Below are positions 1 through 9,810 of a stretch of DNA of 64,000 bases, piece after piece. The stretch is from Mercurialis annua (taxonomy: Eukaryota; Streptophyta; Magnoliopsida; Malpighiales; Euphorbiaceae), in contig NC_065571.1 of the NCBI RefSeq assembly GCF_937616625.2, positions 64,501 to 128,500 on the forward strand, in the 5' to 3' direction. Each line of letters starts with the position of its first letter. Within the stretch, counting starts at the first letter, position 1. The translations under genes and the position numbers were made by a program. The notes under the pieces were generated by a model. That model saw only the letters and a list, made by a program, of their open reading frames with translations. It did not search any database and was not told the origin of the DNA.

Positions 1-2934
1 GGTCAAAAAACATACCCAAACTCCCCTCCCTGAGCTGTTTTGGGGAATGCAGAAAAGCCCAAAAAACAGGATAAAACGATAATTAATTTATCAAATAAAT
101 TTTATATGATTTTCAATAATCCAAACTAGAAACGTTGTCATAATAACCGATAATTTATCGAGTTAACAAAATTCCTAGTCAAACTCAAGTTTTCAAAAAT
201 CCCTTTTCTAGCCTACTTCGGGCTATCAAAATACTTATATAAAACGGTCTGATTAAGAAACTAATTGAATATTCATATTGTCTGTAACGCTGTCTAAATC
301 GTTTGTTCAGGTTCCAACTTCATCCGGTACGCTTATAGGGTCAAAAAACGCAACCAAACTCTCCTCCCTGAGCTGTTTTGGGTAATACACAAAAACTCCA
401 AAAACGGGATAAAACGATAATTTATTTGTCAAATATCTTTTCTATGATTTTAAATAATCCCAACTAGAAATGTTTTACCAATAACAGATAACTTATCGAG
501 CTAACAAAATTCCTAGTTAAACGATCAACTTTTCAAAAATCCCTTTTCTAGCCTAATTCGGGCTATCAAAATGCTTACATAAAACGGTCTGATTAACAAA
601 CTAAATGAATATTCATATTGTCTGTAACACTGTCTAAATCTTTTGTTGAGGTTCCAAATTCATCCGGTACGCTTATAGGGTTAAAAAACGCACCCAAACT
701 CCCCTCCCTAAGCTGTTTTGAGGAATGTACAAAAACCACAAAACGGGATAAAACGATAATTTATTTATCAAATAACGTTTCTATGATTTTAAATAATCCC
801 AACTAGAAATGTTGTCCCAATAATAGATAACTTATCGAGCTAACAAAATTCCTAGTTAAACTCAACTTTTCAAAAATCCCTTTTCTAGCCTACTTCGGGA
901 TATCAAAATGCTTACTTAAAACAGTCTGATTACCAAACTAATTCAACATTCTTATTGTCTTCAACACCCTCTAAAACTTCCGTTGATGTTCCAACTTCAT
1001 CTGGTACGCGTAGGGGGTCAAAAAACATATCCAAACTCCCCTCCCTGAGCTGTTTTGGGGAATGCAGAAAAGCCCCAAAAACAGGACAAAACGATAATTC
1101 ATTTATCAAATAAATTTTATATGATTTTCAATAATCCCAACTAGAAACGTTGTCCTAATAACCGATAATTTATCGAGCAAACAAAATTCCTAGTCAAACT
1201 AAAGTTTTCAAAAATCCCTTTTCTAGCCTACTTCGGGCTATCAAATTGCTTACATAAAACGGTCTGATTAACAAACTAATTGAATATTCATATTGTCTGT
1301 AACGCTTTCTAAATCGTTTGTTCAGGTTCCAACTTCATCTGGTACGCTTATAGGGTCAAAAAAACGCAAGCAAACTCCCCTCCCTGAGCTGTTTTGGGGA
1401 ATGCACAAAAACCCCAAAAACGGGATAAAACGATAATTTATTTATCAAATAACTTTTCTATGATTTTAAATAATCCCAACTAGAAATGTTTTCCCAATAA
1501 CAGATAACTTATCGAGCTAACAAAATTCCTAGTTAAACGATCAACTTTTCAAAAATCCCTTTTCTAGCCTACTTCGGGCTATCAAAATGCTTACATAAAA
1601 CGGTCTGATTAACAAACTAAATGAATATTCATATTGTCTGTAACACTGTCTAAATCTTTTGTTGAGGTTCCAAATTCATCCGGTACGCTTATAGGGTTAA
1701 AAAACGCACCCAAACTCCCCTCCCATGAGCTGTTTTGGGGAATGCACAAAAACTCCAAAAACGGGATAAAACGATAATTTATTTATCAAATAACTTTTCT
1801 ATGATTTTAAATAATCCCAACTAGAAATGTTGTCCTAATAACAGATAACTTATCGACCTTACAAAATTCCTAGTTAAACTCAACTTTTCAAAATTCCTTT
1901 TCTAGCCTACTTCAGGGTATCAAAATGCTTACATAAAACAGTCTGATTAACAAACTAATTGAACATTCTTATTGTCTTCAACACCCTCTAAAACTTCCGT
2001 TCAGGTTCCAACTTCATCATGTACGCTTATAGGGTCAAAATAACGCACCCAAACTCCCCTCCCTGAGCTGTTTTGGGGAATGCAGAAAAGCCCCAAAAAT
2101 GGGATAAAACGATAATTCATTTATCAAATAACTCTTCTATTATTTTAATTAATCCCAACTAGAAACGTTGTCTGAATAACCGATAACTTATCGAGCTAAC
2201 AGAATTCCTAGTTAAACTCAACTTTTTAAAAATTCCTTTTCTAGCCTACTTCGGGCTATCAAAACGCTTACTTAAAACAGTCCGATTACCAAACTAATTG
2301 AACATTCTTATTGTCTTCAACACCCTCTAAAACTTCCGTTGAGGTTCCAACTTCATCCGGTACGCGTAGGGGGTCAAAAAACATACCCAAACTCGCCTCC
2401 CTGAGCTGTTTTGGGGAATGCAGAAAAGTCCCAAAAACAGGATAAAACGATAATTAATTTATCAAATAAATTTTATATGATTTTCAATAATCCCAACTAG
2501 AAACGTTGTCCGAATAACCGAATAATCGACCTAACAAAATTCCTAGTTAAACTCAACTTTTCAAAAATCCATTTTCTAGGCTACTTCGGGCTATCAAAAT
2601 TCTTACATAAAACGGTCTGATTAACAAACTAATTGAATATTCATATTGTCTGTAACACTATCTAAATCTTTTGTACAGGTTCCAACTTCATCCGGTACGC
2701 TTATAGGGTTAAAAAACGCACTCAAACTCCCCTCCCTGAGCTGTTTTGGGGAATGCACAAAAACCCCAAAAACAGGATAAACGGTAATTAATTTATCAAA
2801 TAACTTTTATATGATTTTCAATAATCCCAACTATAAACGTTGTCGGAATAACCGATAATTTATCGAGCTAACAAAATTCCTAGTCAAACTCAACTTTCAA
2901 AAATCCCTTTTCTAGCCTACTTCGGGCTATCAAA
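1..2934. repeat. Satellite array, ~338-bp unit in ~1016-bp trimers
   Basis: Nine tandem copies of a ~338-bp unit. Copies begin near 1, 339, 680, 1017, 1354, 1696, 2033, 2371 and 2707, and each contains the landmarks CTCCCTGAGCTGTTTTGG and CTACTTCGGGCTATCAAAA. Copies 1 and 4 share variants (CATAC/TCC..., GCAGAAAAGCC, TTTTATATGATTTTCAATAA). Copies 2 and 5 share AACGATCAACTT and TTGAGGTTCCAAATTC. Copies 3 and 6 share the GGGTTAAAAAACGCACCC start. This makes a higher-order trimer of ~1016 bp; copies 7-9 follow it loosely. The array runs off the left edge, so its full size is unknown. It stops at ~2934, about 16 bp before the Tat LTR. Short ORFs here have no coding meaning. Confidence 0.95.
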
Positions 2935-3054
2935 ATGATATTTGTAAATGTATTTGCACCAAAATTGAAAATATGGCCAAAAGGCCATAAATGCCCATAT
3001 TCTTTTAAAAGAATAGAAAAGCTACGTGGATAATTTCAAAGGTTGATTTCAGAA

Positions 3055-3395
3055 GATTTGACCTTTGACAGAAGATTAATTCATTTGACCTTGACAGAGG
3101 TGAATTTCAGAGGTCTTACTATTAATCTAAGGTTTGACCAATTCGACCTTTAATTTCAGAGGTTTGACCGTTAATTTCAGAGGTTTGACCAATTCGACCT
3201 TTAATTTCAGAGGTTTGACCGTGAATTTCAGAGGTTTGACCAATTTGACCTTTGACAGAAGATTAATTTCAGAAGTTAATTACAAAGGTTTGACTACGAA
3301 TTTCAGAGGTTTGACCAATTTGACCTTTGACAGAGGTTTGACTATGAATTTCAGAGGTTTGACCAATTTGACCTTTGATATAAGATTAATTTCAG
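3055..3395 (+). promoter_or_regulatory. W-box minisatellite in LTR U3
   Basis: An irregular array of short units built on AATTTCAGAGGTTTGACC, alternating with AATTTGACCTTTGACAG. By eye it contains 18 TTGAC, of which 14 are TTGAC followed by C or T, the core W-box bound by WRKY factors. It lies ~300-640 bp upstream of the TATA box at 3691. The 3' LTR has the same array at 16959-17298. That W-boxes recruit WRKY proteins is established; that this array does so here is inference. Confidence 0.7.
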
Positions 3396-3690
3396 AAGTT
3401 AAAATTACATATGAATTTTAGAGGTTTTAACCACCAGAAGATAATTTCAGAGGTTAAATTTTGAAGGTCCAAGCAACACAACTTCAGAAGTTTAAAACAT
3501 TAAATCCTAAAGGTTAGAAGTCCACAATTGATCCAAGATTAAAAGCCCAGAAGCCACGGAAGTTAAAAGCCCAGAAGCCAGAAACCCACGTGTTCTTTCT
3601 AGAAGCAAGGCAGTTCTAAAAGTGGAAGGCATCGTGGTGGAGATAGTGGGCAGTTGAAGAGTAAAACTCAAGCAATGGTTTTCAAAGGGC

Positions 3691-3698
3691 TATAAATA
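3691..3698 (+). promoter_or_regulatory. LTR TATA box
   Basis: TATAAATA within GGCTATAAATAAGAAGG, conserved in the 3' LTR at 17596-17603. It is placed as expected for the U3/R border. The 72-bp deletion of the 5' LTR starts ~40 bp downstream, so the original transcription start region may be damaged in this copy. Confidence 0.7.
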
Positions 3699-3930
3699 AG
3701 AAGGAAGCAGAACAATTTTGGCCCCCGATCAAATCCAACGATTGAATTTCTTTGTTTTCATTCAAGTTCTCAGCATTACTTTTTTGGAGTACTTGCAATA
3801 AGGTTAACCAAACCTCAATCGCTTTTTCAGAAGTTAAGTTAACATTTTGGAATCTACTTCCTGGCACGCCCGCATTCACACACTTGTTGTTACGGTTTTC
3901 ACAAAAACGCAAAACGCCAGTAACAATTTT

Positions 3931-3948
3931 TGGCACGCCCGATAGGAC
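3931..3948 (+). other. Primer binding site
   Basis: TGGCACGCCCGATAGGAC begins 5 bases after the LTR end (3925), the usual place for a tRNA primer site starting with TGG. I do not assign the tRNA. The first 11 bases, TGGCACGCCCG, also occur inside the LTR at ~3863 and in the 3' LTR at ~17838. Confidence 0.6.
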
Positions 3949-3958
3949 ACTGAGAGTC

Positions 3959-6223
3959 ATGGCGAGAACTCGAAGTGAGAAAGGTAAAGATGTTATTGTA
4001 TCCCAGAATACAGTGGATGATCCTACTGCTACTGCTACAAATGTAGGACATGGAGACTATGTGGCTCACATGGTCAGAAGCATTGAAAAAAAAAATTTGC
4101 CTCTAGGAGAGGCGAGTGAAGATGTGCCTCCTGGCTTTGGAGAGCAACAGACACCAACTCGGCAAAATTCTGAGCCGAGATTGACAGATGCTTTGGAAAC
4201 ATTGTCTAAGGCCATGATTGAGATGAAACATACTCAGGCCGAGATGAATGCCAGCCTCAAACATGCTCAGGCTGATTTGAAACTAAAGCATGAGGTGATG
4301 GACAAGAAGCAGTTCAACATGGAACGCTACTTGGCGGAATTAATAGTTGCAGTGAAATTATCGTCCCCAAAGGATGATGATGAATTGCCAGAGGCTGTAA
4401 ACACGGCCAAACAGAATCCTAATGGATTCGGGGGGCAGACATCTGGAGGAATCCAGGAGATTGGGAGCACCAGTCATGTGCCAATCTCAAACCCGCCCTC
4501 TGAAGAAAGGTACGTTCCTCCTCACAAAAGAGATGAACCTGTACATTTTAATTCTTTTAAAACTAATAATCAAACTGGCCGGAATTCTAGGCCGTTTAAT
4601 GCAGGTGTTAATTATCCGGCTTCGGATGACCCAGAGGTTAATCAAAATTTTACTCAACCTCTGGGCACTGGGGGCAATTACATGCCCCAAGAGAGAAATC
4701 GGCCTCAGGTGCCGCCCCAACCTCTGGGAAGGCCACTGGATATGGAGGCTGTACGAGAAGCAATTCAGGAGTTGTACGGTCCGGGTCTAAGGCAGATTGA
4801 CCGACCACAATTTCACAAGCCATATCCAGAGATTATTGACAGGGAAAATCCTTACCCTAGAGGCTATAAAATTCCTAATTTTTCTTTATTCTCTGGAGAG
4901 GATGGCCACTCCACTATTGAACATGTGGCAAAATTCACAATTCAATGTGGGGTCTTGGCCAACCTAGATAATATTGCAAATTTCAAACTGAGATTATTTC
5001 CAAATTCTTTAACAGGTAATGCCTTTACTTGGTATGCTACATTACCCAGGAACTCAGTGCTCACATGGCAGGAGATGGAGAGGCTTTTCCATACTCAATT
5101 TTACCGTGCAGAGCCAGAGGTTTGCATAGCAGAACTGTCAAGGGTTTCTCAAAGGTCTGGAGAGGATGCCGACATGTATATACACCGCTTCAAAAGAATG
5201 AGGAGCAGGTGTAAAATTGTTCTCCCAGAAGCTGAGTATGTAAAAATGGCTCAGAGGGGCTTGGACATTGAGCTCCGGAAAAAGTTCCAGGGGATGGAAT
5301 TCAGGGACTTTTATGAGTTAGCTGCTAAAGTCTCTGAATATGAAGAACTCCCAAGAGAAGAAAGCCACAAGAAGAAAGTGGCGATGGGCACTTACTATCA
5401 GGAGGTAGGAGCATATGAAACCGCGGTAGCCGACCTCACGGCCACCGGTTCATGCACCTGCCCTATGTTGATCAAGAAGGCACCTGATGGGTGGAAGAAA
5501 CAGAATTCCAATGCCCAACCTCTGTATACTTTTGAGGTTTCAAAAACAGAAGAAATTTTTGATTTTCTGTTGAAAGAGAAGTTCATTACTCTGCCTCCTG
5601 ATCATAAAATGCCTTCAAAAGATGAGTTGAAAGGTAGAGAATATTGCAAGTTCCACAACTCCTGGAACCACTCAACCAATTCATGTTGGGGGTTCAAAAA
5701 TATTATACAGGACAGGATTGCCAAGGGAGTTTTAAAATTCCCAGAAAAGAAAGAGGCACTTGTGATAGATGAAGATACTTTTCCGGCTGTGGCGTCTGTG
5801 AATGCCAGTGATCTCTCGGAACTTGACTTGAGGCTGTTATTAGATATAAAAAGAAAGCTCAGAGTCAGGGAGCAAAATGACCAAAGAGTCAGGGGAGAGC
5901 AATTTGAACGGGAAAGGAGATCAGAGGTAAAGCAGGATTACAGAGGAGAAAGAAGGCAGGTATCTAGAAACTCTAATAATTTTGTTTCTACTAACCGTGC
6001 ACCTCTGAAAAAGCATAGCAGGGCCTCTTACTATCAAAGAAGGCCAGAAAGACATGTCTTTCAGGAGAGGCGATCTTATGTCTGGAGGAGAGATGAACAG
6101 CCAAAGGTTCCTCTGGCATCTAAAGATGAACAGCCAAAGGTTCCTCTGGCATCTAAAGATGAACAGCCAAAGGTTGCTCTGGCATCTGCAAAGTCAGAGG
6201 TTTCGGTAACCTCTGGACACTAG
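3959..6223 (+). CDS. gag: Gag polyprotein of the Tat element
   Basis: 754 codons from the ATG at 3959, the first after the primer site; the upstream open frame lies in the LTR and is not taken. Gag builds the virus-like particle and packages element RNA. Visible parts: a coiled-coil-like stretch at ~77-130 (DALETLSKAMIEMKHTQAEM), a retrotransposon gag domain at ~306-400 (FSGEDGHSTIEHVAKF, then FTWYATLP), and a zinc-knuckle-like motif at ~562 (CKFHNSWNHSTNSC, C-x2-H-x6-H-x3-C order). The C-terminus has many Arg residues and three exact or near-exact copies of an 11-residue repeat, DEQPKVPLASK (6092-6190). The TAG at 6221 is followed in the same frame by sequence that looks like the normal Gag-protease linker, so this stop is either suppressed or a mutation. 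Confidence 0.9.
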   Translation: MARTRSEKGKDVIVSQNTVDDPTATATNVGHGDYVAHMVRSIEKKNLPLGEASEDVPPGFGEQQTPTRQNSEPRLTDALETLSKAMIEMKHTQAEMNASLKHAQADLKLKHEVMDKKQFNMERYLAELIVAVKLSSPKDDDELPEAVNTAKQNPNGFGGQTSGGIQEIGSTSHVPISNPPSEERYVPPHKRDEPVHFNSFKTNNQTGRNSRPFNAGVNYPASDDPEVNQNFTQPLGTGGNYMPQERNRPQVPPQPLGRPLDMEAVREAIQELYGPGLRQIDRPQFHKPYPEIIDRENPYPRGYKIPNFSLFSGEDGHSTIEHVAKFTIQCGVLANLDNIANFKLRLFPNSLTGNAFTWYATLPRNSVLTWQEMERLFHTQFYRAEPEVCIAELSRVSQRSGEDADMYIHRFKRMRSRCKIVLPEAEYVKMAQRGLDIELRKKFQGMEFRDFYELAAKVSEYEELPREESHKKKVAMGTYYQEVGAYETAVADLTATGSCTCPMLIKKAPDGWKKQNSNAQPLYTFEVSKTEEIFDFLLKEKFITLPPDHKMPSKDELKGREYCKFHNSWNHSTNSCWGFKNIIQDRIAKGVLKFPEKKEALVIDEDTFPAVASVNASDLSELDLRLLLDIKRKLRVREQNDQRVRGEQFERERRSEVKQDYRGERRQVSRNSNNFVSTNRAPLKKHSRASYYQRRPERHVFQERRSYVWRRDEQPKVPLASKDEQPKVPLASKDEQPKVALASAKSEVSVTSGH

Positions 6224-7010
6224 AGAAAAGAGCCGAGATTTGTAGTGCCACCACCGGTTGCTCCTAGTCCGAGATGGCATACAAACTATCACAGAAAGTT
6301 CCCGCCTCCTTTGACAAGAACACAAAAGATGAGGCGCCAGAGGTTGAGGGCTGCTGCCAGAAGGGAAGGGGAGTTCGGACTCCAAGAGGGCCCCAGAAAA
6401 AATGTTGGAGGAGAGGGGTCAAAAAAGATCTTAACCCAAGAGATGCAGCCTGGAAATCAAAAATCTTCTGAGGCAGTAGAAGTTAGAAATAAAACTTCTG
6501 ACGTGCCTTCGAAGAGAGAAGTTTCAGAAATGGAGTTGGAGGCTTTTCTGGAAGGGAATTTTTCAAGAGGTGACATGAATTTAGATGACCTCTTAGAAGA
6601 TGACATGGAGCTAGATGATCTAGTAGATGAGGAGATCCTAAAAGAGGGCATGAGACTGAATGACCTCCTGAAAGAAGATACTGATGATACTCCACCAGTC
6701 AAGGAAAGTGCCAAATTTCAGAGGAAATCCTTGGAAAATGGTGACTCAGAATCAGACACAGGAGGCGATAAGCAAAGATCCATCAGAGTGGGTGAAATTG
6801 AGATTCCCCTCACTTGCAATGCTTTCTCCTTGATTCTTCCAAGTGATTTTAAAGGTCCTGACAACTCTAAAGAAGTAGAAGAAATTCAGAGAGAGGAGGT
6901 ATCCAAACCTCCAAAAGATGAGTGTCGCAGCCAGGTCACCATACAAGAAGCTGCAAATGGTGGACCAAAGAGGGTGATTTTTGACAAACCTGCAGAGGCA
7001 ATGACCAAAC
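6224..7010 (+). pseudogene. Gag-protease linker, same frame as gag
   Basis: This continues the gag frame after the TAG at 6221. The first residues (RKEPRFVVPPPV, then SPRWH and FPPPLTRTQKMRRQRLRAAA) resemble the region linking Gag to protease in Tat polyproteins, so a single Gag-Pol reading frame was probably ancestral. An acidic stretch follows at 6520-6700 with repeats of the type LDDLLEDDMELDDLVDEE. Near 7000-7011 the coding frame shifts by one base into the protease. Confidence 0.7.
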
Positions 7011-7601
7011 ATATTCAATGGAAGACCAACCTCCAGAGTCTTGATTGATAATGGTTCTGCGGTGAATATTATGCCATTCAACATGCTACAACCTCTGGGA
7101 AAAACTACAGAAGATCTCATCTCTACAGAGGTTAGTGTGTCTGCCTTTACTGGAGAACTCACAAAAACTATTGGTGTTCTCCCAGTAGAGGTAACTGTAG
7201 GGAGCAAAACTTCCCTATCGGCGTTCTTTGTTGTAAATTCATCAGCCAGCTACCAAGCTCTTTTGGGACGAGATTGGATTCATGCCAATTGGTGCGTTCC
7301 TTCATCCTTACACCAGTTTCTGCTCTTTTGGAAGGGAAATGAGGTGGAGGAGGTATGGGCAGACACAAAGCCATTTACCACTGCCACCAACATGGTGGAA
7401 GCTCGTTATTATGACTCATGTGTTGGCCCTATCCAATTTACTGGGAAAAGTAAAAAAGGGCAGAAGAAAGAGAAATCCGACAAACCTCTGAAAATGCATG
7501 AAGAGGTCAAAAGAAAAGCAACTGAGATACTTGGATCAACGGCTATTATTCCATACAACAAGCCGTGTTCCTCTATCACCATTAAAGAAATTGATGATTA
7601 A
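7011..7601 (+). pseudogene. Aspartic protease region of pol (frameshifted)
   Basis: In a frame different from both the linker and RT. The segment reads IFNGRPTSRVLIDNGSAVN, where IDNGSA is the Tat form of the retropepsin active site (D-T/N-G). Later, YQALLGRDWIHANWCVPSSL is the typical C-terminal protease motif (LLGRDWIH). Protease would cleave the polyprotein. The frame shifts again near 7598, where the RT frame takes over. The separate frames show the polyprotein is broken in this copy, unless frameshifting occurs, for which I see no signal. Confidence 0.8.
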
Positions 7602-9810
7602 GCTCACCTCTGGGGAGTTTGCAGCAGCTGCATCTGCTATCTTAAGGGAACGTATGCAGCACATATTGGAAGGAATTTTGGAGGAAAATAATTCGGCAGA
7701 GGTTCTAGATGCCGAAGTAGTTTTTGAAGAGGAAGAAACCTCTGAAGAATATGAGATAGGCTTGGAGGAGTTGGAACAAGCTCCTCCGTGGATTGATGAT
7801 GAAGCCATCCATGTCAGAGAAGAGTTAGAGGAAATAAACCTTGGAACTCTTGAAGAACCTCAGGTAACTTATGTTAGTAAAAATTTAGAGGTTGGTATAA
7901 AATCAAAATTAACCATGCTTTTACAGGAATACAAAGATTGCTTTGCATGGCAATACTCTGACATGCCGGGGTTAAGCAGGACATTGGTAGAACATCGGCT
8001 TCCTATCAAGCCTGATTTTCAACCGTACCGCCAACCACCAAAAAGAGTGTCAAAAGAAGTTGAACTAAAGGTAAAAGAAGAAATTGAAAAATTATGCAAA
8101 GCAAGCTTTATTAGGCCTGCTAAATATAGTAATTGGTTGGCAAATGTTGTTCCTATAGTAAAAAAGAATGGAAAACTCAGGATATGCATAGATTTTAGAG
8201 ATTTAAATGAAGCAACTCCTAAAGATATATATGCCATGCCAATTGCTGACACTCTTATTGATGCTACTGCTAACCATTCTCTTTTATCTTTTATGGATTG
8301 TTTTGCTGGTTATAATCAGATTATGGTGGCTAAAGAAGATATTTCAAAAACGGCATTCAGATGTCCAGGATCTATTGGGACATTTGAATGGGTGGTTATG
8401 CCGTTTGGGTTACGAAATGCAGGAGCAACATATCAGCGTGCTATGAATGCCATTTTCCACGACCTCTTAGGTAAGACTATGGAGGTCTATATTGAAGATG
8501 TTGTTGTAAAATCAAAATTTATAAGAGATCATTTGAAAAACCTAGAGGAAGCATTTAGGAGGATGAGAGTTTACTGTCTGAAACTCAATCCTCTGAAATG
8601 TGCCTTTGGTGTAAAAGCTGGAAATTTTTTGGGGTTTTTGGTCCATGAAAGAGGCATTGAAGTGGACCAAAACAAAACCAAAGCTATTCGAGAAGCTAAA
8701 CCGCCTAGGAATAAAACAGAACTCCAGAGGTTTCTTGGGCAGGTTAATTACCTAAGGAGATTTATATCTAATCTTGCAGGAAAAACAAAAGTATTCTCAG
8801 AATTGTTGAAGTTGAAAAAGGAGGATGTGTTCAGATGGGAAACCATCCATCAAGAGGCTTTTGATAAAATTAAAAATTATTTGATGAAACCTCCTGTGTT
8901 GATGCCTCCCAAAAAAGGCATACCTCTGAGATTATACATTTCTGCAGCTGAAGGGTCAATTGGGTGTTTATTGGCTCAGAGCAATCAAGATGGGCATGAA
9001 CAGGCTATCTACTATTTAAGCCGTTCGATGACATCTACAGAGGTTAGATACTCCCCTATCATGAAATTGTGTCTGTCTTTATTTTTTGCATGCACTAAGT
9101 TAAGACATTATCTGCTTAGCAATAGAGTGTATGTGGTGTCTCAAACCGATTTAATGAAATACATGCTAAACAAACCAGTTTTATCAGGAAACATAGGAAA
9201 ATGGTTGTTAAGTTTGGCGGACTTTCATTTGATTTACCATCCACAGAAGTCGGTCAAAGGTCAGGCTTTAGCAGATTTCCTAGCCGACCATCCATGTATA
9301 AACCTAGGAGATGAAAGTAAATTTGATTTACCGGTTTTTATGAATGAAAAAAGACCATGGATACTTAAATTCGATGGGTCTAGTACGGATAGATCTGCTG
9401 GAGCATGGATTGTAATAGTGTCACCCTCTGGAGCTAAAACCTCTCTATCTTTTAATTTGGATTTTGATTGTACAAATAATCAATCTGAATATGAAGCTTT
9501 AATTATTGGGATGGAGATTCTCCTAGACCTAGGTGCTAAAAAGGTCAAAATTATTGGTGATTCTCAGTTAGTTATTAGACAAGTGTCTGGTGAATATAAA
9601 TGTATGAGTTATTCATTAACTTCTTATTATGCTATTGCTAGAAAGCTAACAGAAAGTTTTGAAGAGGTTGAAATGGTACATGTTCCCAGAGAAGAAAATT
9701 GGGAGGCCGATGAGTTATCGCAACTAGCATCAGGCCTATATATATCTGTCGGAGGAATTAACCCACCGACTAGTGATGGTACAAAGAAAAACTCACCCTT
9801 CAATTTTTAA
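7598..9810 (+). pseudogene. pol: Reverse transcriptase, RNaseH and archaeal-type RNaseH
   Basis: The open frame extends from 7498, but pol homology begins near 7598. RT spans ~7990-8520 (LRICIDFRDLNEATPKD, FMDCFAGYNQIMV, VMPFGLRNAGATYQRAM). The catalytic motif is YIED (8488-8499) instead of YIDD, so the first of the paired aspartates is changed. An RT-linked RNaseH follows (~8930-9290), with the usual catalytic Glu replaced by Met at 9061 (YSPIMKLC). A second RNaseH at ~9355-9735 looks intact: FDGSS, NNQSEYEAL, GDSQLV and NWEADELSQLAS. This dual arrangement is typical of Tat elements. A frameshift near 9775-9800 separates it from integrase. Confidence 0.92.

Larger units (their letters stand above)
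2951..3925 (+). repeat. 5' LTR of the Tat element
   Basis: 975 bp, matching 16855-17901. It begins TATTTGCACC where the 3' LTR begins TGTTTGCACC, so the terminal TG has become TA. It ends ...GCCAGTAACA. Relative to the 3' LTR it lacks ~72 bp just after the TATA region (between ATCCAAC and GATTGAATTTC at ~3739), probably removing part of R/U5. The U3 part carries a TTGACC-rich minisatellite. Small ORFs in it, such as the 95-residue one at 3134-3421, are products of the minisatellite. Confidence 0.93.

Noticed and set aside
618..806. 62-residue frame in the satellite
   Set aside because: Not conserved in the other satellite copies, so a chance open frame.
3134..3421. 95-residue frame with repeats of NFRGLTN
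   Set aside because: It is a direct product of the LTR minisatellite, repeated at 17038-17334 in the 3' LTR; no sign of a gene.
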